Below, piece after piece: positions 1 through 9,264 of a stretch of DNA of 64,000 nucleotides. Under the pieces are notes generated by a model. It had not been told where the DNA came from, did no database searches, and was given only the letters and a program-made list of their open reading frames with translations. The stretch comes from Betaproteobacteria bacterium HGW-Betaproteobacteria-7. GTDB lineage: Bacteria; Pseudomonadota; Gammaproteobacteria; Burkholderiales; Rhodocyclaceae. How positions within the stretch are numbered: position 1 is the first letter of the stretch; each line of letters begins with the position of its first letter. The DNA is taken from contig PHCE01000003.1 of assembly GCA_002840765.1 (NCBI GenBank), positions 149,743 to 213,742 of the forward strand, given 5' to 3'. Position numbers and translations under genes: made by a program.

Positions 1-531
1 CAGCCCAACGCCACAAAGGATGGCCGGATAGATCATCGCCTGCGTAACATGGCGGCGAACCTGATCGATGCGGCTACGGTACTCAATGTAACGGGCCAGC
101 GAATTATCAAGGCTGGCCGTACGTTCGGCGGCCCGCATCAAGCCGCAATATAGCGGCGGAAATATCTCGGGCTGGGTCGCTAGCGCGGCGGCAAAACGTT
201 GCCCTTCACCGAGGCGACCACGCAAGTTGGCCAGAATTTCGCTCACTGCTGGTCGGCGTTCTTTCTCGTACAACGCGTCCAACGATTCAGTCAGGGTCAG
301 CCCGGCTTCAAGCAGGGCGAGCAATTCCTGACTGAACAACGGCAAGTCGAATGAGGCCTGGCTGCTGCGCCGTGCCATCCATTGTTGCCAGACTGGTTTG
401 TCTGCAGCCTTGACAGAAAGTGGACGAAAATCCCGAGCCGCCAAGTGCCGAAAGGCCTCCTCAGTATTGGCAGCCTCGATGTGGAGGGTTTCCACACCGT
501 TCGGACCTATGGCTCGGATGGAGAAATTCAT
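1..531 (-). CDS. gspF: Type II secretion system inner membrane protein GspF (partial, runs off left edge)
   Basis: Reverse-strand reading from the ATG at 531 gives MNFSIRAIGPNGVETLHIEAANTEEAFRHLAARDFRPLSV...LPLFSQELLALLEAGLTLTESLDAL...; this is GspF/PilC-like and directly follows gspG. Confidence 0.85.
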   Translation of the reverse strand, partial: MNFSIRAIGPNGVETLHIEAANTEEAFRHLAARDFRPLSVKAADKPVWQQWMARRSSQASFDLPLFSQELLALLEAGLTLTESLDALYEKERRPAVSEILANLRGRLGEGQRFAAALATQPEIFPPLYCGLMRAAERTASLDNSLARYIEYRSRIDQVRRHVTQAMIYPAILCGVGL

Positions 532-536
532 TTTTC

Positions 537-968
537 TCAGAACCGGATATCGGCGTTTTCACCGCTGCCACCGGCGCGACCGTCACGACCAAAGGAAAGC
601 AACTCGAAATCACGTCCGCTGCTGACATTGCTCTGGCGATAAAAGTAAGCGTTACCCCACGGGTCGACCGGGATATCTTTCTGCAGGTAAGGACCATTCC
701 AGCGCGGCTGGTTGTTTGGGCGGTTACGTAAAGCTCTCAGGCCGATCTCAGCGGAAGGATAGCTCCCGGTGTCGAGCCGGTATGATTCCAGCGCCCGAGC
801 CAGTGCCTCGATCTGCGTGCGGGCAGCAGTCACTTCCGACTTGTCGATTTGCGCCAGGTAGCGCGGCCCGACATAGGCTGCCAGCAAACCAATGATGGCA
901 ACGACGACAAGCAGTTCGAGCAGAGTAAAACCGGCAGATAGCCGAGAAATATCCGGTTTGTAGAACAT
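537..968 (-). CDS. gspG: Type II secretion system major pseudopilin GspG
   Basis: Prepilin motif GFTLLELLVVVAIIGLLAA, and C-terminal PVDPWGNAYFYR typical of GspG. Confidence 0.93.
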   Translation of the reverse strand: MFYKPDISRLSAGFTLLELLVVVAIIGLLAAYVGPRYLAQIDKSEVTAARTQIEALARALESYRLDTGSYPSAEIGLRALRNRPNNQPRWNGPYLQKDIPVDPWGNAYFYRQSNVSSGRDFELLSFGRDGRAGGSGENADIRF

Positions 969-1031
969 CGTTTCTCCTCTGGATAAAATCCGGAATCGTG
1001 GCGAGATCCACGATCCCGGTCAGCCAAGTTC

Positions 1032-2333
1032 TTAAGCGAAGCTGTCTTCCATCAAAGCGTTAAACCACTTGAACATTTCCTTGTAGTTGTCCTGTGAACG
1101 AGCCGTCGCCTCACCGGAAGCCGCAGGCACCGCCTGCATGCTGCCGCTCACCGGGTCGTAGGCAAACACTGCGGTCAGCCACGATGCCGTATCCGACGTG
1201 ATCGGCGAATAACAGGCCGAGTTGGTGATCGGCGACGGATCCGGGCTACGTCCGGCCAGCAAACGCACGATGGCATCGGCACAAATCTTGGCTTCCTGAT
1301 TGGCGATATGGCCGGCCTTCGGCTGGGTGGTTGCCGAGGCATCACCGATGACGTGGATGCCGGGCGCCGCAGTGGACTGATAGGTCAGCACATCAACCCC
1401 GGCCCAACGGCCACTGACATTGGCCAGCCCGTTGTCAATAACCACCTTGCCGGCGCGATGCGCCGGAATAGCATTGATCACGCTGGCCTGGAGATTGCCC
1501 GCACTGGTGTTGAGGGTCATTGTGCTGGCATCAATACTGTTGATGCTGATGCCGGGGCGATAGTCGATAACGCCCCTGTGCACGACGTTGAAAGCATCGG
1601 CAAAAGCCAGCGGCTCGGCGGTAATGCCCGGATTGGCATCGAGCACGATAACCTTTGAGCCAGGGCGGTTCTTCTTTAGCCAGTCCGCCACAACGCAAGC
1701 ACGTTCATAAGGGCCAGGTGGGCAGCGATAGGGCTTGGCCGGAATGGTCATCGCAAAGACGCCGCCAGGTTTCATGGCAAGCAACTGGTTGCGCAGCACT
1801 GTGGTCTGCGTGCCCGCCTTCCAGGCATGTGGCACCTTGGCTTGGGCGGCTGCTGTTTCAAGGCCGGGAATGGTATCGAAATCAATACCCGGGGCGACCA
1901 CAAGGCGGTCGTACGGCAATTTTCTGCCATCAGCCAGAGTGACGCTATGGCCCACGGGGTCAATCGCGGCAACATCACCCTTGACCAGACCGACGCCATA
2001 GCGGGTGGCCAGGTTGGTATAGCCGAATTGCAGCGAAGTCATCGTGCGCTGGCCGTTGAGTACCAGATTGCTCAGGATGTTCGAGGCATAGGAAGTTTCA
2101 CGCTCGACCAAGGTAACCAGAACGCCCGCGCCGCCCCAAAGGCGAAGGTACTTGGCAACAGTTGCACCCGCCATGCCACCGCCGATAACGACGACGCGGC
2201 CTTTAATGCCGGTATTGGTGGGAACGGTCCCTAGCTGGGCAGGCGTCGCCGCACGCACCAGGCCGGATAAACCGGCAGCAGAAATACCTGCGCCAGCCAT
2301 GCTGGCCAGACGGAAGAAGTCACGACGATTCAT
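1032..2333 (-). CDS. FAD-dependent flavoprotein subunit of a flavocytochrome c sulfide dehydrogenase-like enzyme (FccB/SoxF family)
   Basis: Tat-like N-terminus (NRRDFFRLASMAGAG), FAD motif GRVVVIGGGMAGATVAKYLR, and FCSD-like core and C-terminus. An adjacent cytochrome c gene overlaps its start. Confidence 0.85.
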   Translation of the reverse strand: MNRRDFFRLASMAGAGISAAGLSGLVRAATPAQLGTVPTNTGIKGRVVVIGGGMAGATVAKYLRLWGGAGVLVTLVERETSYASNILSNLVLNGQRTMTSLQFGYTNLATRYGVGLVKGDVAAIDPVGHSVTLADGRKLPYDRLVVAPGIDFDTIPGLETAAAQAKVPHAWKAGTQTTVLRNQLLAMKPGGVFAMTIPAKPYRCPPGPYERACVVADWLKKNRPGSKVIVLDANPGITAEPLAFADAFNVVHRGVIDYRPGISINSIDASTMTLNTSAGNLQASVINAIPAHRAGKVVIDNGLANVSGRWAGVDVLTYQSTAAPGIHVIGDASATTQPKAGHIANQEAKICADAIVRLLAGRSPDPSPITNSACYSPITSDTASWLTAVFAYDPVSGSMQAVPAASGEATARSQDNYKEMFKWFNALMEDSFA

Positions 2334-2716
2334 GATTTCGACTCCTTTTTCTCTGATTTTTTGGACGTCTTAACGTCCGCGGCAGTCGTGCTGGAAGTTG
2401 ATTTTTGCGTCGCCAGATAATCCGCAATCAGTCGCATCTGCGCATCGGTGTAACCCCGTGCATGCATGTCCATGATGTCCGGCTTCGATTTGGCGCGCAT
2501 TTCACGCAGCTCTTTGTAAATCTCATTGGACGACTCGCCAGAGAGGCGCTCAAAGCCGATGCGCGATTTGCCATCGTAGCCATGGCACTGGAAGCAGTTC
2601 GATGCAAGAAGGCGACCCGCTGGCGGGGCTGTAGTGGTTTGAGCAGCAACACAGGTGCTGGCCAGGGCGACCGGGAGCCAGAGCAGGGCTCGCCAGCGCG
2701 TTATTTCTCGATTCAT
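2330..2716 (-). CDS. c-type cytochrome, probable partner of the FCSD flavoprotein
   Basis: Signal peptide, one CXXCH motif (NCFQCHGYDGKS), and 4-nt overlap with the flavoprotein gene. Confidence 0.85.
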   Translation of the reverse strand: MNREITRWRALLWLPVALASTCVAAQTTTAPPAGRLLASNCFQCHGYDGKSRIGFERLSGESSNEIYKELREMRAKSKPDIMDMHARGYTDAQMRLIADYLATQKSTSSTTAADVKTSKKSEKKESKS

Positions 2717-2873
2717 GATGAACCTCCGAAGTGGTATCTAGGGATTGGGACTGACTTTTTGCGGCTCCTGGCCGAATCCGCAGAACGGATATTCATCGTT
2801 TGCCAGCAAAAGTTCGCATGTCGTCCACCCCCGACACTTTTGCTGCTGAGTGCTCTGGCTTACGATGCTGGCC

Positions 2874-4310
2874 ATGAAGCGTTATCCCCGATCACTTTTG
2901 CAGCTGATCACCTTGGGACATTTCCTGTTCGCGATGCCATTACTCATTGCGGCTGGCTATGTTTTCCTCAAACTGCAAACCCTCAATGGCCACTACCGTG
3001 CCGCGATTGAACACGCCTCAATTTCCTCAAGGTTGAGTGGTGAATTGGCAGAAGATCTTCTGCACATGGAACGTAACCTGCGTCGTCATGTGCTTCTGAA
3101 AAACGCCGACACTCTCCACGATTACAATGATGTTCGCATCGAGTGGGAGGGGCATGTTGCCGCGTTCGCCCGCCTGCCGCAGCTACCTCTGGGTATCGTC
3201 AACGAACTGCAAGATCTGGTGGATAGTGAAAAGCGGGCCTATGTCGCCATGCTGGATAGCGGGAATACATCAACTCTGCAAGCGGCAATCGATGAACTTA
3301 AGCAGCGTTCAAATACCACGCTGGAGTCGGCGCGACAGGTCCTTGATGACGACCAGGCGAGATTCCTTCGGGAGTCGGAAGCGCTGAGCCAGCGACTTAT
3401 CCTGGCCGCCGTCATGGCGGTTGGGGTCGCCCTCTGTTGTCTGTGGGCAGTCAGATCGCTACTGGCTCGCCTGATCGGTCGCTTTGAGCGAGCGCTGTTG
3501 AGGTTGGGTAAAGGGGATCTGCAGCAGCCCATCGAACTCGACGGCCCCGGCGACCTGCGCTGGCTGGGCCGCTGGCTGGAATGGTTGCGCCGCCGCCTGC
3601 TTTCACTGGAAGAAGGGCGAACCCAGGTCTTACGCCACGTTTCCCATGAACTAAAAACGCCGTTGGCCGCCATGCAGGAAGGTAGCTCATTGCTGGCAGA
3701 GGAAGTGCCAGGGCCGCTGACGCCTGAGCAACGCCGGATCGTCAATATCCTGAAAAGCAACTCCCGGCGCCTCCAGGATCTGATTGAAGGCCTGTTACGC
3801 CTGCAACAGGCGGGGCACTTAGCTGAGCGTATCGGCTTTGAAACGCTGCGCTTTGATCAGTTGATTGAACAAGTGCTGGAAACCTGTCGCTTGATTGCCG
3901 GAGAGCGCAGCATCAACTTCCACTGCGAACTCCGCGAAACCGAGATTTTCGCCGGACGCGAGGCACTGATCACCATTGTCCATAACCTGCTATCCAACGC
4001 CATCAAGTTTTCGCCGGAGTACGGATGCATTCGGGTCACGCTGCAGCACGACGCGGATCAAGCGGTACTCGATGTCATGGACGAAGGCCCCGGCATATCC
4101 CGGCGGGATGCCAAACAGATATTCGAACCATTTTATCGCAGCGAGGCATCACGCCAGATCGCTGGCATCGGGCTTGGTCTGGCTATAGCCCGGACATTTG
4201 TTCTGGCACACCGGGGCGAGATTTCGCTTTTGCCAGCGAGTGCCGGCGGACATTTTCGCGTCACGCTGCCATTGAAAGCCCCCTATCTTGGAGCACAAGT
4301 AGATGGTTAA
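2874..4310 (+). CDS. Sensor histidine kinase (GlrK/QseE-like)
   Basis: TM segments, HAMP, H-box HVSHELKTPLAAMQEG, N-box HNLLSNAIKFSP, G-box GIGLGLAI; followed by a lipoprotein and a GlrR-like regulator. Confidence 0.85.
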   Translation: MKRYPRSLLQLITLGHFLFAMPLLIAAGYVFLKLQTLNGHYRAAIEHASISSRLSGELAEDLLHMERNLRRHVLLKNADTLHDYNDVRIEWEGHVAAFARLPQLPLGIVNELQDLVDSEKRAYVAMLDSGNTSTLQAAIDELKQRSNTTLESARQVLDDDQARFLRESEALSQRLILAAVMAVGVALCCLWAVRSLLARLIGRFERALLRLGKGDLQQPIELDGPGDLRWLGRWLEWLRRRLLSLEEGRTQVLRHVSHELKTPLAAMQEGSSLLAEEVPGPLTPEQRRIVNILKSNSRRLQDLIEGLLRLQQAGHLAERIGFETLRFDQLIEQVLETCRLIAGERSINFHCELRETEIFAGREALITIVHNLLSNAIKFSPEYGCIRVTLQHDADQAVLDVMDEGPGISRRDAKQIFEPFYRSEASRQIAGIGLGLAIARTFVLAHRGEISLLPASAGGHFRVTLPLKAPYLGAQVDG

Positions 4311-4319
4311 GGATTCGCC

Positions 4320-4583
4320 ATGTTGAAGTTAGTGCTAACGGTTGTTGCCGTGGCCGGTCTGAACGGCTGCACCACCCGCGGTGGGCACCAGTCACCCGAG
4401 GTACAGACCGAACCGACGCCTGTCAGTAGAGCACTGGCCGATAAACAACGTCAGTGCCTGAGCGAAAAGCGGCGCATGGAGATCGCTCTTAGAGATAGCG
4501 AGAAACAGGTTGACGATTTGCAGAAAAAACTTGACGTACTGCTCGCCATCGACCGCGAACTGCGCAGCAAAAAAGCCCGCTGA
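4320..4583 (+). CDS. Small lipoprotein, QseG-like by position
   Basis: 87 aa with lipobox LNGC and a C-terminal coiled coil; lies between the kinase and regulator. Confidence 0.6.
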   Translation: MLKLVLTVVAVAGLNGCTTRGGHQSPEVQTEPTPVSRALADKQRQCLSEKRRMEIALRDSEKQVDDLQKKLDVLLAIDRELRSKKAR

Positions 4584-5920
4584 TGGCCCTGGGTGCGCAG
4601 ATTCTGGTTGTCGATGACGACCTTGACATGTTGCATCTGATCGGCCTGCGCTTGACGGCAGCCGGCTATCAGGTCAGCGAAGCCAGTTCGGGTGAGGCAG
4701 CGCTGCTTAGTTTTTACCGCAATCGCCCGCAAATGGTGCTCACTGACCTGCGTATGGAAAAGATGGATGGCCTGGCGTTGTTTGACCGCTTGCAGGCTGA
4801 GGCACCGACCATGCCAGTGATTGTCCTGACGGCGCACGGCACCATACCCGATGCTGTTATGGCCACTCAAAAAGGGGTTTTCAGTTTTCTGACCAAGCCT
4901 TTTGATGGTCAGGAACTCCTGCGACGCGTGGCTGATGCGATCCGCCTGTCGCCATCGGTCGACGCCAAAAATGGCTCGGCGCATTGGCGCAATGAATTGA
5001 TCACCACCAACGTCCGTATGGAAGAGTTGTTGCGGCAGGTGTTGCGTGTCAGCGCAGAGTCCCAGACTTCGCTGATCGTAGGGCCGAGCGGTTCCGGTAA
5101 AGAGAACCTGGCGCAGGCGATTCGAAAAGCCGGGCCGCGTGCTGAGCAGCCCTACGTTTGTATTTCCTGCACCGACTATCCGGCCAATGCACTCGAAGAC
5201 ATGTTATCGGCGGGGAATCCCGACAACGTTTATGCACAAGCTGCCGGTGGCATCCTTTTTTTGCAGGGTGTTTCAGCCTTGTCGCTGATTGCGCAGGCGC
5301 GACTGTTTTCTGTGCTCTTCGCGCAAGCTCAAGCCAGGGACCCTTTACAGCGACTCAACTCGGCGCCTCAGAAGAGTGCCCCGCTTGACGTACAGGTTAT
5401 CGCCGCGAGCCCGCGGCCACTTGATGCTGAACTGGCGGAAGGGTGCTTTCGCAGTGACTTGTTCTACTTGTTGAGCCGGACGACCTTGATCATTCCGCCC
5501 TTGAGCGAGCGCAGCGAAGATATCCCGCTTCTCGCCAATTATTTTCTCACCCGCATTCGCCCGGAAAAATCGCTGACACTGTCTCCTGAGTCGCTCTCAG
5601 CGCTGCATGAAGGACGCTGGCCGGGGAACATCCGTCAATTGAAAAACGTGCTTGAACGAGTCGCCGAATTAAGCTTGACGCCGGTAATTCCCGAGAGCGC
5701 CCTTCGTCGCATCATGCGGGAGTCAGAAGAAGACAGCCTGGCCGCTTTTGACGATGCGCGCCGTGAATTCGAGCGCGACTATCTGGTTCGCCTGCTGCAG
5801 GCCACCGCTGGCAATGTCTCGCAGGCGGCGCGCGTGGCGCAGAGAAACCGGACTGAGTTCTACAAACTTCTTGCCCGGCATGGCTTGGATCCAATCAACT
5901 TCAAACAGAAATTTCGCTGA
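4583..5920 (+). CDS. GlrR/QseF-like response regulator with a degenerate AAA+ domain
   Basis: Receiver domain (VVDDDLDMLHLIGLRLTAAGY), partial Walker A (GPSGSGKENLA), no GAFTGA, altered Walker B (GGILFLQGV), Fis-type HTH (GNVSQAARVAQRNRTEFYKLLARHGL). Confidence 0.8.
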   Translation: MALGAQILVVDDDLDMLHLIGLRLTAAGYQVSEASSGEAALLSFYRNRPQMVLTDLRMEKMDGLALFDRLQAEAPTMPVIVLTAHGTIPDAVMATQKGVFSFLTKPFDGQELLRRVADAIRLSPSVDAKNGSAHWRNELITTNVRMEELLRQVLRVSAESQTSLIVGPSGSGKENLAQAIRKAGPRAEQPYVCISCTDYPANALEDMLSAGNPDNVYAQAAGGILFLQGVSALSLIAQARLFSVLFAQAQARDPLQRLNSAPQKSAPLDVQVIAASPRPLDAELAEGCFRSDLFYLLSRTTLIIPPLSERSEDIPLLANYFLTRIRPEKSLTLSPESLSALHEGRWPGNIRQLKNVLERVAELSLTPVIPESALRRIMRESEEDSLAAFDDARREFERDYLVRLLQATAGNVSQAARVAQRNRTEFYKLLARHGLDPINFKQKFR

Positions 5921-6000
5921 ATGCGATGAGAGGCGGTTGCTGAAAATGGGGATTTACCGAACCACGTGATTGGCAAAGCGCGAACCGGGCGCTTTTCCTA

Positions 6001-6693
6001 TCAAACCGCCAGCGCCTCGCGCACCCCGTCCTGCGGCATCGTCTCGCCCCGCCCGCGCATGATGAATTCGCCGCGCTCCATCAGCAGGTACTGGTCGGCC
6101 AGCGATTCGGCGAAGTCGTAGTACTGCTCGACCAGCAGGATGGCCATTTCGCCGGTTTCGGCGAGCATGCGGATGGCGCGCTCGATGTCCTTGATGATCG
6201 ACGGCTGGATGCCCTCGGTCGGTTCATCCAGGATCAGCAGCGACGGCCCCATGGCCAGTGCGCGACCGATCGCCAGTTGCTGCTGTTGGCCACCGGAGAG
6301 GTCGCCGCCACGTCGGTGCATCATCTGCTTGAGCACCGGGAACATGTCGAAGATGCGCTGCGGAATCTTGGCGCTGCCGGGCTTGGTCGCCAGGCCCATC
6401 AGCAGGTTTTCCTCGACGGTCAGGCGCGGAAAGATTTCGCGGCCCTGCGGCACGTAGCCGATGCCGGCTTTGACCCGTTCATGCGGGGGGATGTGGGTGA
6501 TGTCCCGGCCGGCGAAAGTGATGCTGCCTTGCTTGGTTTTGACCAGGCCCATCAGTGATTTGAGCAGGGTGGTCTTGCCGACGCCGTTGCGGCCGAGCAG
6601 GGTGGTGACTTCGCCTTTTTGCAGTTCGAAGGACAAGCCACGGAGGATGTGGGAGCCGCCGTAGGCTTGGTGGAGGTTGTCGATTTTCAGCAT
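6001..6693 (-). CDS. urtE: Urea ABC transporter ATP-binding protein UrtE
   Basis: LivF-family ATPase (GRNGVGKTTLLKSLMGL, LSGGQQQQLAIGRAL, LILDEPTEGIQPSIIKDIERAI); urtBCD lie upstream. Confidence 0.9.
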   Translation of the reverse strand: MLKIDNLHQAYGGSHILRGLSFELQKGEVTTLLGRNGVGKTTLLKSLMGLVKTKQGSITFAGRDITHIPPHERVKAGIGYVPQGREIFPRLTVEENLLMGLATKPGSAKIPQRIFDMFPVLKQMMHRRGGDLSGGQQQQLAIGRALAMGPSLLILDEPTEGIQPSIIKDIERAIRMLAETGEMAILLVEQYYDFAESLADQYLLMERGEFIMRGRGETMPQDGVREALAV

Positions 6694-6740
6694 TTTGGCT
6701 GCTCCTTGCTTAGGAATTGGGTTCCGCGCTTGAGGCGCGG

Positions 6741-7230
6741 CTTACTTTCTTTTGCTTCGCCAAAAGAAAGTAAGCAAAGAAAAGGCGACCCTGGGTCGGT
6801 GCCGGCTGCGCCGGTTCCCTGCGCTACTCGAAACGCCGGGCGGCTGCGGAACTCGGGGCTGCGCCCCTCAAACAGTCCTCGCCGAAAGCCCCCGGCGTTC
6901 CTGCGTTGCTCGGCACCTCTCAAGGGGCCCGGAAAGGCGTCCGGGTTCAACGGACAGAACTGATTTTTTGGTTTTTTTGCGGGTCGACCGCAATATTCAA
7001 TAAAAAAGCTTACCGGTTGGTCTGCGACGCTTTTGGGGTCCCCATGTGCAGCGTCGAGCAACGGAGCTGGCGGCGGAAAAAGGGCGAGGACTGTCTGAGG
7101 GGCGCAGCCCCGAGTTCCGCAGCCCCCGCCGACAGCGAGTAGCGCAGGGGAGTCGGCGCAGCCGACCGCGTAACCTGGGGTCGCCTTTTCTTTGCTTACT
7201 TTCTTTTGGCGAAGCAAAAGAAAGTGAGAC
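6741..7230. repeat. Large inverted repeat pair (arms about 6741-6883 and 7083-7230) between urtD and urtE
   Basis: The left arm and the reverse complement of the right arm share cttactttcttttgcttcgccaaaagaaagtaagcaaagaaaaggcgaccc...ctgcgctactcg...ctgcggaactcggggctgcgcccctca-acagtcctcgcc. Each arm carries a 10-bp hairpin CTTTCTTTTG-cttcgc-CAAAAGAAAG. Confidence 0.9.
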
Positions 7231-7272
7231 GCCCTCAAGGCGGAACCCCCAGCCAATAACCCCGAAAAAAAG

Positions 7273-8103
7273 TCACCGCCCAAGATAAACCTCAATCACC
7301 CGCTGATCATTCTGCACAGTCGCCAGATCGCCCTCCGCCAGAACAGAGCCTTCGTGCAGCACCGTCACCAGCCCACCCAGCTTCTCGACAAAGGCCATAT
7401 CGTGTTCAACGACCACCAGCGAATGCTTCCCCGCCAGCGAAACGAACAGTTCGGCAGTGCGCATGGTTTCGTCGTCGGTCATGCCGGCGACCGGTTCGTC
7501 GAGCAGCAGCAGCTTCGGTTCCTGCATCAGCAGCATGCCGATTTCCAGCCACTGTTTCTGGCCGTGCGAGAGCAGGCCGGCCGGGCGGTCGGCTTCGTGG
7601 TCGAGACGGATGGTGCGCAGGGTGTCGGCAATCAGGTCGCGGTCGTCGCCAGTCAGCCAGGCCATCAGGCTTTTCCACACGCGCTTGTCGGTCTTCATCG
7701 CCAGTTCGAGGTTTTCGAACACTGTGTGCTGTTCGAAGATGGTCGGTTTCTGGAACTTGCGGCCGATGCCGACGTGGGCGATTTCCGGCTCGGTCAGCCG
7801 GGTCAGGTCGATGGTCTGGCCGAAGTAGGCCTTGCCGGAATCGGGGCGGGTCTTGCCGGTGATGACGTCCATCATCGTTGTCTTGCCAGCGCCGTTGGGG
7901 CCGATGATGCAGCGCAGTTCGCCGGCGTTGATGGCCAGCGTCAGGTTGTTCAGGGCCTTGAAGCCGTCGAAGCTGACGGTGATGTCTTCGAGGTAGAGGG
8001 CGACGCCGTGCGACAGGTCGAGTTCGCCGGTGACGACGTGGCCGAGCTGGGTGGCGCTGTCGCCGCCGTCAGGTTGATCGGTGCGGATTGCTTGAGCGTT
8101 CAT
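7273..8103 (-). CDS. urtD: Urea ABC transporter ATP-binding protein UrtD
   Basis: LivG-family ATPase (GPNGAGKTTMMDVITGKTRPDSG; LLLLDEPVAGMTDDE); start taken at MNAQAIRT. Confidence 0.9.
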   Translation of the reverse strand: MNAQAIRTDQPDGGDSATQLGHVVTGELDLSHGVALYLEDITVSFDGFKALNNLTLAINAGELRCIIGPNGAGKTTMMDVITGKTRPDSGKAYFGQTIDLTRLTEPEIAHVGIGRKFQKPTIFEQHTVFENLELAMKTDKRVWKSLMAWLTGDDRDLIADTLRTIRLDHEADRPAGLLSHGQKQWLEIGMLLMQEPKLLLLDEPVAGMTDDETMRTAELFVSLAGKHSLVVVEHDMAFVEKLGGLVTVLHEGSVLAEGDLATVQNDQRVIEVYLGR

Positions 8104-9254
8104 GCGGCGGCTCCTTGTTTCTTGTTCATGATTCTCTTCCACAGGCCGACCAGGCCCTGCGGCAGCAGCAGCGTGACGACGATGAACAGCAGACCGAGGA
8201 AGAACAGCCAGTATTCGGGGAAGGACACGGTGAACCAGCTCTTCGCCAGGTTGACCGCGAAGGCGCCGATGACCGGACCGATCAGCGTGCCGCGTCCGCC
8301 GACGGCGACCCAGATGGCGATTTCGATCGAGTTGGCGGTGGACATCTCGCTCGGGTTGATGATGCCGACCTGCGGCACGTACAACGCGCCGGCAATGCCA
8401 CAGAGCACGGCGGAAATCACCCAGATGGTCAGCTTGTACCAGAGCGGGTTGTAGCCGATGAACATGACGCGGCTCTCAGCGTCGCGGATGGCGGTCAGCA
8501 CCCGGCCGAACTTGGATTTGACCAGCCAGGCGGCGAAGACCAGCGTCGCGGCGAGGGCGATGGCGGTCAGGCCGAACAGCACCAGCCGCGTTTCCGGCGC
8601 TGTGATCGGCACGTCGAGCACGCGCTTGAAGTCGGTGAAGCCGTTGTTTCCACCGAAGCCGGTCTCATTGCGGAAGAACAGCAGCATCGCGGCGTAGGTC
8701 AGCGCCTGGGTGATGATCGAGAAATAGACGCCCTTGATCCGCGAGCGGAAAGCGAAGTAGCCGAAGACGAAGGCGACCACCGCCGGCAGCGCGACGACCA
8801 GGAAGGCGGCCCAGGCGAAGCTGTCGCTGCCCAGCCAGAACCACGGCAGTTCCTTCCAGTCGAGGAAGACCATGAAGTCCGGCAGGTCACTCTGGTAGCT
8901 GCCGTCGCGGCCGATCTGGCGCATCAGGTACATGCCGAAGGCGTAGCCGCCGAGGGCGAAGAACAGCCCATGGCCAAGCGACAGGATGCCGCCGTAGCCC
9001 CAGATCAGGTCCATGGCAACTGCCACCAGCGCGTAGCACATGATCTTGCCGATCAGCGTGATGGCATAGGTCGAGACGTGGAAGGCGCTCTCCGGCGGCA
9101 CCGCCAGGTGCAACAGGGGCACGGCGACCAGGGCGAGGGCGAGGAAGATGCCCAGCGCGATCCAGGCCTTGCGGTCAAGCGCGGCGAAGACGCGCAGCGT
9201 CAGCGGCACGCGGCCGGCGGCGGGCAGGGGAAGGGTGGAAGCGGTGACCGACAT
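8100..9254 (-). CDS. urtC: Urea ABC transporter permease UrtC
   Basis: LivM-family permease, start taken at MSVTASTLP; order urtB-urtC-urtD. Confidence 0.9.
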   Translation of the reverse strand: MSVTASTLPLPAAGRVPLTLRVFAALDRKAWIALGIFLALALVAVPLLHLAVPPESAFHVSTYAITLIGKIMCYALVAVAMDLIWGYGGILSLGHGLFFALGGYAFGMYLMRQIGRDGSYQSDLPDFMVFLDWKELPWFWLGSDSFAWAAFLVVALPAVVAFVFGYFAFRSRIKGVYFSIITQALTYAAMLLFFRNETGFGGNNGFTDFKRVLDVPITAPETRLVLFGLTAIALAATLVFAAWLVKSKFGRVLTAIRDAESRVMFIGYNPLWYKLTIWVISAVLCGIAGALYVPQVGIINPSEMSTANSIEIAIWVAVGGRGTLIGPVIGAFAVNLAKSWFTVSFPEYWLFFLGLLFIVVTLLLPQGLVGLWKRIMNKKQGAAA

Positions 9255-9264
9255 GCGGCGCTCC

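Noticed and set aside
6687-7295. Several ORFs of 80-200 aa in the urtD-urtE gap
   Set aside because: They run through the inverted repeat arms on both strands and show low-complexity, non-protein-like sequence.
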